DNA of 64,000 bases from Neolentinus lepideus HHB14362 ss-1 (lineage: Eukaryota > Basidiomycota > Agaricomycetes > Gloeophyllales > Gloeophyllaceae). The stretch lies in the NCBI GenBank assembly GCA_001632425.1, contig KV425558.1, positions 527,514 through 591,513 on the forward strand. The letters run 5' to 3'. The notes under the pieces are model-generated. The model was not told where the DNA came from, searched no databases, and saw only the letters and a program-made list of their open reading frames with translations. Both the position numbers and the translations under genes were made by a program. How positions within the stretch are numbered: the first letter of the stretch is position 1; every line of letters begins with the position of its first letter. Positions 46,264-58,900 of the stretch are shown here, in pieces.

Positions 46264-47690
46264 CATGTCGCGGGAAAAGAGATAAAGACATCACAGAAGC
46301 TGTCGTAGTAACCAAGAACGTCGACGTGAACGCAGGAAGCAAGGAACGTTCGACTCCGTGCGAAGGGAAGGAGCACATGCCACATGGGCATGAGATCCTT
46401 GTTTTGAATGATAAAAGCTTCCACTGCGAAAGCTACGAGTACTTGTCGATGCAACTTCGCACCAGTGCTAGTCTTCCAAGACGACGATGCCCGTTCTGCT
46501 AGCGATAAAGAAAATCGCCAAGAAAAAGGCCGGGTACTTCCCCAGAAATTCTATGAAGGCCGCTCGAGGTGTTGCGTTTTCTCTTCAACATTCTGTCAGT
46601 TGAGCGATAGCTGAAATACTGTGAGCAAGCTCGATGGGTAGAAAGTTTATTCCAGATGAAGTCCTCTATGAGTACATCAGTCCCGTCTCCAAGGTGTGGT
46701 CCAGGCGTCATCTTGCGGGTCTACCTTCTGTATTCCGCCAATGTCCATCTTTTCCGCAGCTGGTGTACGACTCCAAAGTTCACTGAGCGCAATCCTTAGG
46801 CAATAGGAGTATACTGGTGGACGCCACGGTACTTGGCTGAAGATGAGGCACTGAAGGCTTTTCAAAGCCGTAACATGAATAGCTTCTGGCCATTCCGAGA
46901 TACCAGGAGGCGGGAGTCTAATGTACGATGTCTTGTTCTGTTCTCCGGTACCTTACTCTTGTGGGCAAATACAGTGCAGTAACAACTCATCCTATCGCCT
47001 GCTGGCTGGTAAATTTCAATGGTCAATTCGTTATTGTCCTATTTTCCCCGAACCCTAATATTGTGGCTACGTGTCCAGAAATAAATTCCTCGCTGCCCCT
47101 TGGCACTGCCGAACTATCTCCATGATAGCATCTGACTGACAGACTGTGGATCGTTCCGTGGGCGATGTGGTGTAGGCATGGATATCGCTGCGGCCAGTTG
47201 TAACTACCTTCGCCCTGCGTCAGTCAATGTATAGCACTAAGTGTCTTACTTTACAGGCGCTCAAAAATGTCTCAAGAGTGTTGATGCTGATCATAAGTGG
47301 GCCGTCGATCCACAGTCCGATAGTACTTCATGCACAGCCCACGGTGCCAATCGGATCTCTTTAAGAAGGCCGGAGCGGACATACGCATGTTCTATACATG
47401 TCAGATGGCAAGATGTGTTATGAGGATATTAATACTTCAATTAGATCGCATTCACTTCCAAGAGAATAACATTCCGGCTCGAGTTCCGTCTGTCCTCATC
47501 ATGATCGATGCAAAGATCGCAGACTTTGCACTGTATATAATATCCTCGTTGATTTCTTGGGTAGCCTGCGATCTTGTCTGCTGTTGGCCCTATGGGAGAC
47601 GATAATATTTCGAGAATTTTTTCTGTACGTGCATGGTCACATTTTTGTTTCTTATAATCTGAGAGGAAGCTCAGAACTACCTCATTGGTC
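46264..47690. other. Intergenic, nothing recognised
   Basis: Overlapping short frames occur on both strands (for example 46677-46865 minus and 47241-47605 plus) with no domain, consistent splice sites or signal peptide. Confidence 0.4.
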
Positions 47691-47699
47691 TTTTTGTAA

Positions 47700-49055
47700 G
47701 ACTTTTGACATCCTCATCCCTCCTGCTATACGATGATGCGACTTGGCACTATATTCAGGTCCTGACCCTTTGCTACGGTAGGTGTTCCATGCAGCATATC
47801 TAGACGAGTCGTGACTCAGTGGTCTAGCCTGCCGTAGGCAGTTATGTCGTCCTCTTTGACACGTCTGTCCATTAAACATTTACTCTGCAGTGGCCACACC
47901 AAGGGATGTCGGCTCCCATCTACCCAAAAGCTCTTGCTCTCTGCGACGATCACATTCTTCGTGATGTCGACAGTACTGATGGGATTCTACTTTGCTTTCG
48001 TCTATTTCTCAGTCATATTTGCCCTTCGGGGTGAATTTGGGAGATACGATCGTGCTGTGGGCTGGATGATACCTGTCACTCTCTCCATCATGAGTCTTCA
48101 AATGTAGGAAGTCACCCCGTCTCTTTTTCCCCATCTTGCTTAACATTTTGAGCTGTAAGCATGATCGCCGATGGGCTCCTGGTGTGTGCATTTGATCCAA
48201 GCTCTCCACGTAATAACTGAAATGTCTTGAAAGTTATGGCGTTGCTATGTCCTCTGGAATAAAATAGGAAACTTTTCATTATCGGTTTGGTCATGATAAC
48301 CTTCGAAACAAGTATGCATTCATAGCCCATTAAAGATAGATCACTGAAATTCGCCCTAAGTTTTAGGCATTCTACTGTCCGCAAATCTCGTCCAAGTCAT
48401 TGGGTTGCTGTATTTTCCAATTCTGCTCCTTACCAATATTATCATGAGCTGTCTCATCGGTGCGTCCCAGATATTCGACCAACAGTTTTCACATATGCTG
48501 GTCTTTGTAGCTGGTCGGATATTGTGGCTCCGCGGGAAGACATGCGGAATGGGCAATGAAGGCACGAAGAGACGCTATCGGCATCCGCCATGGCTAATGT
48601 AGTTGCGTTCACACCTCGGAATGCTCATCCGTCTCGCTTTCTCTCAGTTTGGAATGCGGCGTATCATACTGGATATGTCTTGTCCTGGCAATTATTAGCC
48701 AGTATGCTGACAGGGTTAGTCGTCCAACTTGTCTATGCAGTATTCATGGACCTGATCGTTCATGCTCGGCGTTGACAGGAGCTAGCAACGGTGAGTTCCG
48801 TTTGTACTTCCGATAATGATACATTGCTAATAATTGGTCTGTGCAAAGTTGAACACTCTGGTATCTTCTGTCCTTGCCGCAGTACGTACCTCCACGAACT
48901 ACTAACGGCTCTGACATTGACTCTTGTCACAGGGTATATTCCCTACTCTGCTTATAGTACTCGTAGAGCTGAGGAAATCGACGGGAAAAGACACATCCAT
49001 TGTCATTTCGGCCCCCATTCGCTTCGCCTCCGCGACTATCCCCAGATTCTGGTGA
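47700..49055 (+). pseudogene. Decayed polytopic (7-TM-like) membrane protein gene
   Basis: Reading through seven plausible introns recovers a chain of hydrophobic exons: KLLLSATITFFVMSTVLM, ADGLLLWRCYVLWNK, KLFIIGLVMITFETS, LECGVSYWICLVLAIISQ and GIFPTLLIVLVELRKS. Their order matches a large basidiomycete integral-membrane family of unknown function. All junctions from 48300 to the stop at 49055 are in phase. Two breaks remain: a frame change with a stop near 47871-47876 (after the SVH codons), and a one-base frame change near 48268-48271 between VLWNK and KLFIIGL. Neither can be explained by an intron I can see. Sequence error is the main alternative. Confidence 0.6.
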
Positions 49056-49066
49056 TCACCCGAGGG

Positions 49067-49110
49067 TGCAACGGCGTGTGTGCAACGGCGTGTGTGCAAC
49101 GGCGTGTGTG
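49067..49110. repeat. 14-bp tandem repeat, three copies
   Basis: TGCAACGGCGTGTG is repeated at 49067, 49081 and 49095, directly after the stop codon of the membrane-protein pseudogene. Confidence 0.9.
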
Positions 49111-49693
49111 CTAGACCTGGATTCCATAGTATCTTCCTGTACAGACTCGAGATTGGATAGCATCTTGGTATCTGGCCGAAAGGAGGAGACATTAACGCAG
49201 AGTTCAGACCCAGTTTATGCTATCACTGGAGTAGACCGGTAGCACGCCTCTGAATCCAGACTATCTGCCGGGTTCATGCAGTCGTGACCGAGGAGCAACA
49301 ATGTTCAGCTTTAATTTTAGATATGAGATACAATGGCTTGGAGCTCCTAACAATAACCAGTGGAAATCTGGGCCAGATCGTGATGTAAGTCGACGATATT
49401 TCGGAATATTTTTCTGAAGAGCAGAAAGTCATGGATGGATCCTGACTTGAGCATGGTAAATGATTATGATTACACTTCACATGACAGCGATATCGTCTAA
49501 ATGCAATCTTCCTGCACGTGAAGGTGAAATGGGTCGAAGGCTGGGTTACTTCTGGAAGATTCCACCTTCAAAACCCGAACGATATTGTAGCCTCGTCAAT
49601 ACAGCGCCTGCAAGCTGGTTTCGGACTCACGTTAATATATCGCACCACAACACTATTCATCTGACAGGGTCCTGATACGACCTATCGGGATCG

Positions 49694-51615
49694 CTACCGT
49701 CCTACGAGTAGTCTCTTTTTCTCCATCCCCCATCCCGCAAGAGCTAACACAGCGGCCCCTGAAAAACAGGTCCCGACGTAAACAATCATCTTCTGGAACC
49801 GCCCACCAGCGACATCGAAGCCAGTCTTGTTCAGACTGTAAGAAGGGCCAGCGTTTCCTTGGGATAGAGACGTTGATATGGGGGTGGAAAGAACATTTCC
49901 GAAGCCGCGCGAGAGCATCAGTAGACCGAAGATGTAAGTTGACAATGTTGGATCGTCCTCTGAAATATCATGATCAGTATTTCTATGAAAAATATAAAGG
50001 ATAATACGTGCTAGCGATCGGTCTGACAAAGCCAGTCCAGGAGCTTGACCAACCTCCAGAAAGTCCGCCATACGCTATACCGTAGGCTAAGAGACCTGCA
50101 AGGTTTCGCGAAAGAACACCCCAGAGAAGAAAAGTCGCTAGAGATGATGATAAGAGTGACATCGACCCGAGTAGCCATGGATTAACCCTGTCGGATAAGA
50201 TGCCCATGGTGAGACGACCACACACTGAAGCACCTATACACGCAGAAGGCTCAGTGAGATCATTGATTCTGCAGATGATCCGATTCTCACCATTCAAGAA
50301 AGCAATTGCTAGGGAAGAGTCTGTGTTGGCAATGTTTAATTCCGATGCAAACGCTAGCATACGAATGTTAGGGGGTGGAACAAGTGGATATAGTACAACT
50401 TACTTGGTAACCAGATAATAGGAATGAAATACGCGAATCCTTGAATAGTATTCAAGACGAGAATCATCCAGAACGCCCGATTCTTCATCCAAGACCAATC
50501 TGTTGTTCTGGCGCTGGGACCATGCACACGAGCTTCGGGCAAACGACCTTTTACGAATGGCAGCAGAGGGACAAGTGCGCAAACGATTGCAATGGACAAG
50601 ATTCGCAGGGTAGTCTGAGCTCCAAATTCATTCAACAAGGGTGGCAGAATGATAGGCAAAAGAAGCCCTCCTGCGCCGGTACCTAAGAATGAAGCTTAGG
50701 TACGTTATAGGACGGGCTGTGGGAGTATGAACATGCCCGCAAACATGATGCCATTTGCAAGACCTCGCCTAGCAACGAACCATTCCGACAGATACGAAAT
50801 GCAGGGGTGGTAGAGGAGCGCTATGTGAGCAAGTTTTCATATGATGGACTGCGGATCACATGAAATTTATACTCACATCCTCCTATAGCATAGATAGCAC
50901 CTTGCAAAATCACGAGCTGGTTAACCTGAGATTGTGGTTATGGAACCATCAGGTCACTGCTTCGATACTGTGGCTTGCCTTGGTGGCATAACTAGCTCCG
51001 AATAAGCTGGTCCAGCAAAGGACGGCTCCAAGCCATAAAAGAGGTTTACGCAGATATGGTCGACGGCCCGTTAAGGCGTGAATGGCAGGAGCTGACCGTG
51101 GGGGTTAAATAAGCACCATAAGCTTGGTCTGGGCGTGCTGACGGACGGCGTCGAGACTCACCGGAACAGTACATGATCCCAGAGGACAATGTGCCGACTA
51201 GAGGCAACAAGGACGATGAGTCCTTCTGGGAGGAAAAGCGGGAATCGTTGAGGTAGGCCGCTAGGAAAACACCGAACGAATTTGGGAAACCCCATACAAT
51301 GGCTTCGACGAAGAATGCCGCCAGTAGCTAGATCATTATTGAAGTGGGCTACGGTCTCTCCTGTTCCAGGAAGAGATGTCTTACAAATGACCATGCGCCG
51401 AATCCTTTGTCTACAGGTGCAAGAGACGTCCCATTTTCCGAGGTGATATCTGAGGATCCTAAACTGCCGCGAGCGCCAGACTCTACTTGACTGTCTTCCT
51501 GAAATGTTGGTACATTTACAGATAATATTGATGGAGGTAGAGGATGTCCCGCAGCCCAGTCCACGGTTTCTCTTGAAGACGGTCTCAACGTGCAAAGGTT
51601 AAGAGTCTCAGGCAT
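49694..51615 (-). CDS. MFS transporter, monocarboxylate-porter type
   Basis: A multi-exon gene (about eight or nine exons) starts MPETLNLCTLRPSSRET, and a polar N-terminus of about 80 residues precedes the first span. Exons carry DKGFGAWSF, EAIVWGFPNSFGVFLAAYL, QGAIYAIGGALLYHP, EWFVARRGLANGIMFAGTG (the RRGLA-GI block typical of the MCT group), ASVCGRLTMGILSDR (loop 8-9 MFS motif) and LMLSRGFGNVLSTPIS. Twelve spans are expected by family. The probable substrates are monocarboxylates or related organic anions moved across the plasma membrane, but many fungal members of this group remain uncharacterised. Exon boundaries in the middle (50700-51150) are less certain than at the ends. Confidence 0.8.
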
Positions 51616-52025
51616 CGTGATGAGATTCGCCTTAGCGAAGATGTGTCAAGAGTCACTGGTCAATGTACAGCCACAGTCAAGGGGCCGACAGAAAGATACA
51701 CGACGTCAGAAAGTCCGACTAAGGCCCTGGGAGGGACCCCCCCCCCTCCCCTACGTAATCTTCACACGACCCATATTGGGCAAATAAATTACCAAATCCG
51801 TCTTATTCTGTCATTTTATCATATCTCAAATTGGAGAAAATAAGTATCATGGGTCTCTATTAAAGCAACATACGTCAGATAATGTTATGACATGAATGAA
51901 GACTAAGTTTTCTAGCCAGCCTTCATTAGTGTCATTGATGAGAAGTTAAGCGACGATGCCAAATAAGGTCAAACAGCACGGTGGCACGTCTTCCTCGACC
52001 TTCCTGCCAGTGAAAGAAATGCTGG
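51616..52025. other. Intergenic with an 11-C run
   Basis: A homopolymeric C tract (GGGACCCCCCCCCCTCCCC) occurs at about 51733-51750. No gene is seen. Confidence 0.45.
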
Positions 52026-52027
52026 TA

Positions 52028-52337
52028 CTGTACCATTTCGATCAATTCGCCGTGTCACGCGTCACGCGTATTGTCACGCGTCATGTAGCTAGGTGGCGAA
52101 ATGAAATGTCAATGTCGGAAATTTCCGAACACCATTATAATGGATTACTAGCAGAAAGAAGGTTTACATAAAAAGGATTAAATTGGGATTAAAAGTCTAT
52201 ACGGAAATTTCCGACATGTCTGGGACACTGGCGAAGTTGGGAGACTGTCACGCGTCGTCCGGCGAGGCGGCGGGCTGGCGAACTGACTCCGGTTGTCACG
52301 CGTCATGGCCGGCGGCGAATTGATCGAAATGGTACAG
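52028..52337. mobile_element. 310-bp MITE with TA target site and five ACGCGT motifs
   Basis: Terminal inverted repeats read CTGTACCATTTCGATCAATT at the left end and its reverse complement at the right, followed inward by CGCCG/CGGCG. TA dinucleotides flank both ends (52026-52027 and 52338-52339), as for Tc1/mariner-derived MITEs. The interior has a second inverted pair based on TCGGAAATTTCCGA (about 52114 and 52202). ACGCGT hexamers are at 52057, 52064, 52076, 52250 and 52298. No coding capacity. Confidence 0.8.
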
Positions 52338-52339
52338 TA

Positions 52340-52973
52340 GTCCACTATAGCTATCTTGCCTTGCAATCAACATCTGTCCTCGTCTCTACTTCGGAGCTGG
52401 CTCATGCTGTTTTATAACCGTTGTGCTACTCACGGCGGCACATTCCTATTCTGAACATCTATTGTATACCTCGCACAATCTTAGCCAACTCAACCCAGAC
52501 TCCGAAATAAGGTATCAAGACGCCGGCGTTTCAGTGTTTACGAAGATGAAATAGGAAAATAATTGCTGCTTCCAATTGGTGTACTACAGTTCGGGGACAA
52601 ACTGGGAGATCGCTGTCTCCAACAGGGAATATCAAGGACGGCGCATGGATAAAGCGGGGACATACTTAAAGTTGCGAAGCGAGAAGCACACTTTTGCAAG
52701 TATCTGGTATCAAAGGGGAAAATCTGTCGCCCCGAGCGACGGATAGCTTGTCCTAAGAACAGATGTTGTCAGATGTCGCAAGTGATCAGATGCCACCGCA
52801 AGCACACGCCTAATAACAGCTACTTCGACGAGCCACAGGCATTGTGACTCCAAGTCACGCAGACGAAGGTACATAACGGTTGCAACAACTCAGCTTACCC
52901 TCGAGGACTCCCTCCCAGAGTCGAGCCTTCTCCGGCAGATTCGTACGTCGTGGTCCTCTCAGCTTAAGGTGAA
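52340..52973. other. Intergenic upstream of the F-box-like gene
   Basis: No gene, repeat or structured element recognised. Confidence 0.4.
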
Positions 52974-53872
52974 GTGAGACTGATCTATACGAGAGCAGAC
53001 AACATGCGTGGCATCACGATAGTTCCCGACGAGATTATGGCGCAAATCCTCGCCGAAGTCTGGCTTTCGTGCAGCGAGTATCTCCGCTCAGGATTGTATA
53101 GGGCACTCAGCTCTGTGTGCAAACAATGGTTCACTGTCACTTTGAGGATCTCCGTCCGCATATTAACCATATTTCTCCGGACTAGAGAAGACGTGCGAAT
53201 GCACACGATTATCCTCAGACGCTGGCAGCGACTAGATGGACAACCTGTCACATGGTTGAGCGTGAGGCTTGCGCCCTTTAAATCAAGTTATCAGGGCACG
53301 ACAGAAGACATGCGAAGGATGGCGCCACACCTCAAGTGTCTCGGTCTTCTTGGACACTGCGGAAGCATCGAGCACATTGCACCCTTCGTCAACATAGTTT
53401 CCCCCCATCTTTGTCATCTGCGACTTTCGTCAGGATATAGCCACGAGAAGACGGGCGGCCTACTCGCGGACGAACCCCTCTTTGAAAGAATCACCCATTT
53501 GTATATCGATGACAACCCAGATTATTCCATGTCAATCCTTCGCGAAGACCCTCAGACTCTCTGGCGATTTCCTTATTTGAGGTACCTACATCTCAGTGCT
53601 CCGTTTCCGCTCCAGAATATCAAGAAGTTCATGCCGAGAAGATTGGAATGCCTGGTCCTTGATGTCGGCACCGCAATCTTGTGTCATGGTGTCTATCTTC
53701 AGCGGTCAGCGCGGGCATTTTAGACCAGACCAACTGCAAGAGGATCGTATTAAACCTGGGTTCGGGTGAAGGCGATATACAGGGCTGGGAACGGTCAAGG
53801 GACGTATGCCACCTTCGAAGCATCGATTTAGTAAGGTCACGAATCCCTCCGCCTGAGGAGCTCGATGTGTAG
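52974..53872 (+). CDS. F-box-like protein with leucine-rich-repeat-type C-terminus
   Basis: Two exons (intron 53689-53723, 35 nt) give about 287 residues. The N-terminal IVPDEIMAQILAEVWLSC, followed by SSVCKQWFTVT, resembles the F-box-like motif of Agaricomycete proteins. The rest has repeated hydrophobic strands (HLKCLGLLGHCG, HLCHLRLSSGY, RITHLYIDDN, YLRYLHLSAPFP). F-box proteins select substrates for SCF ubiquitin ligases; this family is very expanded in mushrooms and individual roles are unknown. Translation could begin at the second Met (53004). The intron is short, so the second exon needs RNA support; without it the frame ends at 53723. Confidence 0.6.
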
Positions 53873-54326
53873 AGGCTCGTGGGACGCCATGTACATACCT
53901 TACGAGGAGTAGAATCAAAGCAGTAAATGAAATCAGACGACAAAAAGCATGCTTACCTTTGTCAATGAGATCAAGCGCGATAGAGAAATGTTGACATACG
54001 AGCTCTGAAGATATGTGCGAGTCGCATTCACTTATCCAGATCCAAGTATTCATAAATTACATGTACATGCAGTGCAAGCACCTGCTCGCGAGCTGCTCCG
54101 GACTTCATACGCACATTTCTACAATACACTGTTCAGATCGATTTCTTTAACAAGAAAGGGAAGCGAATACGAAAGTGGCACAGCCGACGGGGAATACGAG
54201 CGACAAGACCTTATATATAATGATTAAACTCTGTCAAAGATGTCAGGTCTCGCCAAGCACCAGAGGAAATGACATACATGGACAGATGAAGATAAGTACA
54301 AAATCGAAATAGACAGAAGTTGTTGT
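53873..54326. other. Convergent 3' intergenic, no gene seen
   Basis: A spacer between the F-box-like gene and the 3' end of the MAP kinase kinase gene; only short frames. Confidence 0.45.
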
Positions 54327-55901
54327 TTAGAATGTCGACGCCCATTCCGCGAGATTGAAGTCAGATTTCCTGGCATGATCAATCCAGGGGTGTTTCTGTC
54401 ATCACAATCAAGATGAAAACTAAAGCCGCATATCAAAGATCCTCAACCCACCAATAGCTGCTTTGGCGTCTGTCGCACGTCCGGATCTTTCAGCAAACAG
54501 CTATCCACAAAGTCCTCCGCCATCTGGGGGAACCGTCCATCGGGCGTGAGTCGCGGTGCAGGCTCGTTCACAATGTGCTGGAGCAATTCCAGAATACTCA
54601 TTGTCATCCCGCCGCCTTGCAAGCTCACACCCTTGCTCTTCCGCTTGTTCCGCTTATCCTTCTGTTTCTTCTGCTCCGCGAGGACACTGTCTCGCGACCT
54701 GCCCGTGGGCAGAGCGAGAGATCCGGGTCGGGCGGGCGAGAGGGTACCCTCGAGGTCTGAAAGATCTGAGTCGTCTGATGAAGAGTCGGAGAAGGGGAAC
54801 CGGCCAAGGGCGAGCTCGATCAAGGAAATGCCCAACGACCATACATCTGACTTAACGGTGTATTGGGCACCTTGGATACGCTCCGGCTGATGCTCGTCGT
54901 TCAGTGCTTGATGATCAGTAACCGGAAGGTGGCGACTTACACTCATGTATGTGGACGTGCCGACGAACGTGTCGGCTATCGAGTTGATGAGCTCGCCAGA
55001 CACCCCAAAATCGCAAATCTTGATGTGCCCTTCGGAGTTGAATAATATATTGGATGGCTTGATATCTGTTGGGCGACACGTCGAAGGAGGAGTCAGCTGC
55101 ATCGATCAGTGACTCACCTCGGTGGATGATTCGATGGACGTCGTAGAGATACGTTAGCCCCTCTAGTACAGCCAGTGCAACCTTCGACACGACCTCGACG
55201 TCTATTGGGCCGGTCTTCTTGTATATGCCGTCCAGCGACCCCTTGTCCATAAACTCCATACAAATGCAAATGTTAGGGTCAGACACAAAAGCACCGTAGA
55301 AAGAAACGATGTATGGTGAATGACAGTCATGCATGATGTGGAGTTCGCGGAGGATCTGCTTCCGCACTGCCGGTTTGGCGTCGATGAGGACGATCTGAAA
55401 GAGCGAATCACGAAATCCGACCGATTACGAGCATGAACATGGACGCACCTTCTTCGCCATGATGGTCCCCGTAGGGGTGTGTTCAACCTTCTTCACGCTT
55501 CCGCCGTTACCCTGACCCAGCTCGCGAAGGTCCTTCAAGTCCTCGTTCCGCAAATCGTACTTCTTCTCGTCATTCAGCTCGAGACTGGCCAGAGTCTTCG
55601 AAAGGGCAGAATGATACGTATTCCGATGGGAAGAAACAGAACCGGTAGGTGGGGCTGAGGTGGCCGTCTGGGGGACCGTTAGCAAATTGTTCTCTCCGGG
55701 CTCCAGATTCTCTGATTCCGTATTGACCTTCGGAGCCTTCAAGTTCATAGGGGGCGGCCTTTTCTTTCCTCCTGCTCCTGGCGCAGGAGCCGCACGAAGA
55801 GGCATGATGGTCTCAGGTTCTGGGGCAGGAGGGGTTTGCGGCGCGCTCACGTCGAGCTGGAGAGCCTTGAAGTTGCGCTTTTTTCGGATGGGAGTCGCCA
55901 T
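54327..55901 (-). CDS. MAP kinase kinase, Ste7/Fuz7 type
   Basis: Five exons join in phase (introns 55395-55448, 55066-55117, 54887-54941, 54396-54451). A Pro-rich head of about 130 residues starts [14 protein letters not shown] and is followed by a complete dual-specificity kinase domain. This has a glycine loop ([18 protein letters not shown]), an ATP-binding Lys in [20 protein letters not shown] and [17 protein letters not shown], with activation-loop Ser and Thr four residues apart. Further blocks are [33 protein letters not shown] and a Ser/Pro-rich insert before the last helices. The C-terminus ends [11 protein letters not shown]. The sequence fits MAP2Ks of the pheromone/filamentation cascade (Ste7, Byr1, Fuz7/Ubc5), which phosphorylate the downstream MAPK on TEY. 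The assignment to this branch rather than the cell-wall or HOG branch is by motif similarity. Confidence 0.9.
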
Positions 55902-58900
55902 TTTTCGAGTCCAACAAAGAACGTAACCTGAGAGATGTCGTAGCAGAAAAGAGCGGATGGTGGTACAGAGCAAAGCTGGACTTCCAAGCCGTGATTGAGA
56001 GATGAAGCCAGGGTTTCTGTTACCGAAAGAAGCTTTGCTGATGTTTATGTAAGCGCCCCCTTATGGAAGTCTTTGATTCGCTGTTCCGGTTTCTTTGTCT
56101 CTTCCAGCGGCCTGCCCTTTGCTTGTCGAATGGTTACGAACAACTTTGTACCGTAGTCCGTCGAATCAAGCCTTTGCGAGTAGTGGAAGCTCGCGTCAAA
56201 ATTTACGTTTTCGGCTGCTACTACCTCATTATGAACCTTTTACGGTCACCCTAACAATGGATAGCCTGCGAAACATGGAATGAGAGCATGCAGAGCTTCC
56301 AAGATCAGTACTGTATACTTTCCTGTGAGTTACTGAGCAAAGATGTTCTTTTGCGTAAGGGAGTCCACGATGTAGGCAAGAAAAGAATGGATGCTAAACC
56401 TGATATCCATATATACTCCTAGCAGAGTACATGTGACAGACGGCGACTAACATGACATAGATAACTGTCAGAAGATCCCAAAGAAGACTTTCGGGAATTC
56501 ATAACTCATGCCAGGTTTGGCTTACTCATTATAGACGGAGCACTTAGTCGAGCCCGTCAGTTATTCAGTACCGGAAAGAACGCATAAAGGCCAGCATCGC
56601 AAGTGACTAACAGTTAATGCAGATATCGTGTCTGTTGTGAAGAAATGCACCCCAAGTTTTTCCATAGCCTCTTGCCATCGACTTGCCGTTCGGTCCGCTG
56701 GAAGGGATGTCCTAATCCATTATCACGTTGAACGGCATTCTAACACTTTGAAATAAACATTGTGCATCATGACGCAGACTCAGACGAAATACGTACTACC
56801 TAGCATCGGAATTTCTCTGTCGCAACGTGGATATCTGTCGTGGCCAGCGGAACTGTACTGTCACCGATAAGCGTTGCGTTTCCTCTTGTGAAGGTGTTAC
56901 CGGCCTTATTTTGCTGCCAGAAGCAGCCAGATATCCTTCAAATTTCTATGCACGGGCCTTCAAAACTTGCCTTCAACTCCCTAAGGCTCTCTATTCGCGA
57001 TATTACTAGGTCAATGTCTTGGAGGCGCCTCTCTGGGCCTGCCCAAATGTTGCTTCTCGCCTTCTCCTAAACCCAGGTTGACCGCGATGCTCTTGCATCC
57101 AGCTAGGTCGGAAACGCCAACCCGAACGGGCAAAGATAGACACAGCAAAGCGAGGTCTAGTATTTCGTCCGTGAGCTGCGGCATTTTGTAGCTGGCAAAG
57201 GGTAAGCAGGGATTAATTCTTTACTGGTCGGGTTCAATGGTCACTGGAGTGGCACAAGGCAACTCTGGTAAATACATGCGTCCTGACAAGTGGTGATCTC
57301 TTGCCAATTGGAGGCACATCACTCGAACTATCATCATGACCTGAGGGTACGCAGTCGTAGTGGTATCTGGTTGCTTGAGACAACTGATTTCGTATTCTTA
57401 GGGTAGCCCACCGTTGACAGTAGGCTTGGACTTATAAGAGTATCTGATCATGTGATAAGCTCCTCTAGCGCGCCCACGAAGTATGCTACCGCTCTGTGTA
57501 TACGTCGTCCTACAACATATCCTCATTTGCAACAATGTTGAGTGCCGCGAATATCGTTGTTCCCTCGCTGACACGGATGACAGCAGATATGCCTTTGAAA
57601 TGATTCACGTGTCTCGAGCCTAAAGCACATAACAAGGCTTTTAGGGAGAGGTGGAACTCAGGCGCTCTAGCGCCCGGACGCCGACATGACATACCAGATG
57701 TAGCACAGACACATCACTCCCATTGTCCGAGCGACGGTGCTCCCCCGTTCCAGGCGTCCTCCACCGCACCTTCACCCTGAGGGGGAAGGGCACTGGACCC
57801 TCACGGTAATCATTACTCCTGCCTTTGCATCCCTTGGGAACATCATGCAAGTCGCTGAATTCTTCTATTAGCTCGCGCCTATATCATTGGAACGGTAGCC
57901 TAAAGGGCTTTACGGAGTTGCTTGTGTCCCACGACGAGCTTGCAAAGCTCGTCGAGCGAACTGATAGCCCATTGAAAGAGCAGAAGGCTGTAATGACCCG
58001 ATATCTTGCCCGTGCACATTGAGCAGTCCGGAGGGCACCTCGAGGGTATCTGGGGCTCCGCTCGGCCGGGACATGGAAGGACATTCGAAGAATCATCTGA
58101 ATAAGTTCAAGACACTACGCAGGGCCTCAATTTGAATAGAAAACGGAGTACTGCAGTATACAAGGTAAGCTAGTTCTTCATCGGATGCGACAAGGTTGAC
58201 AAACGGAAGCAGAAGTCAAATACCATTACGAAACATTGAACACGATACTCAACACCCTGACCCAGTGAGCTTATTTATATGGTAACGTCAAAACTACTGA
58301 ATGCGAGCTGTCAATCCTGGAATGAAGCAGAGCTATTCAGCAGATAAAGGTAAGGGAAGACAAGAGCTCCAGTACTGTCAGTGCTCTCAAAAGGCATACC
58401 GGCATGGCACATTACCAGGGTGCAGAGGAGCGAACAGAAATCTACGATGATGATTTCCAATCTGGATATGCGCTACTTGAGAACATAGAGGATTGAAGTT
58501 GTCTCTCCAGTGGGGACTCTTCAGTAACTCCGAGGTACGTCCATTCGTGTCTCACAGGCACTGGTTACCTCTGAGTCCACTGGTAACGCCGCCTTGCAGA
58601 TGCGACGAGGATTCTTGGAAGTGCAGACGATCTTTGAAATATATAAAGAAGATTCAGTAGAGCGAGTTTGAGTTCGTCAAACCGGACAATACGAGTCCCA
58701 ATCTCGACGGTGACTTCGATGAGGCCAAGATAGAAGCTGGGCCGCATGTGAAGCTTGTGTGACTTCCTCGGAGGTCGCCGAAAATCCCTTTCTTGTGTGG
58801 CTGGCAGAAGTCAGTCAGTCCTCCGTTCATCTATCCGCTACTAACACGTCATTCGAGTTCCGTGCCTCCTGGTGGAAATGATCCTGAGCCTCCCGACGAT

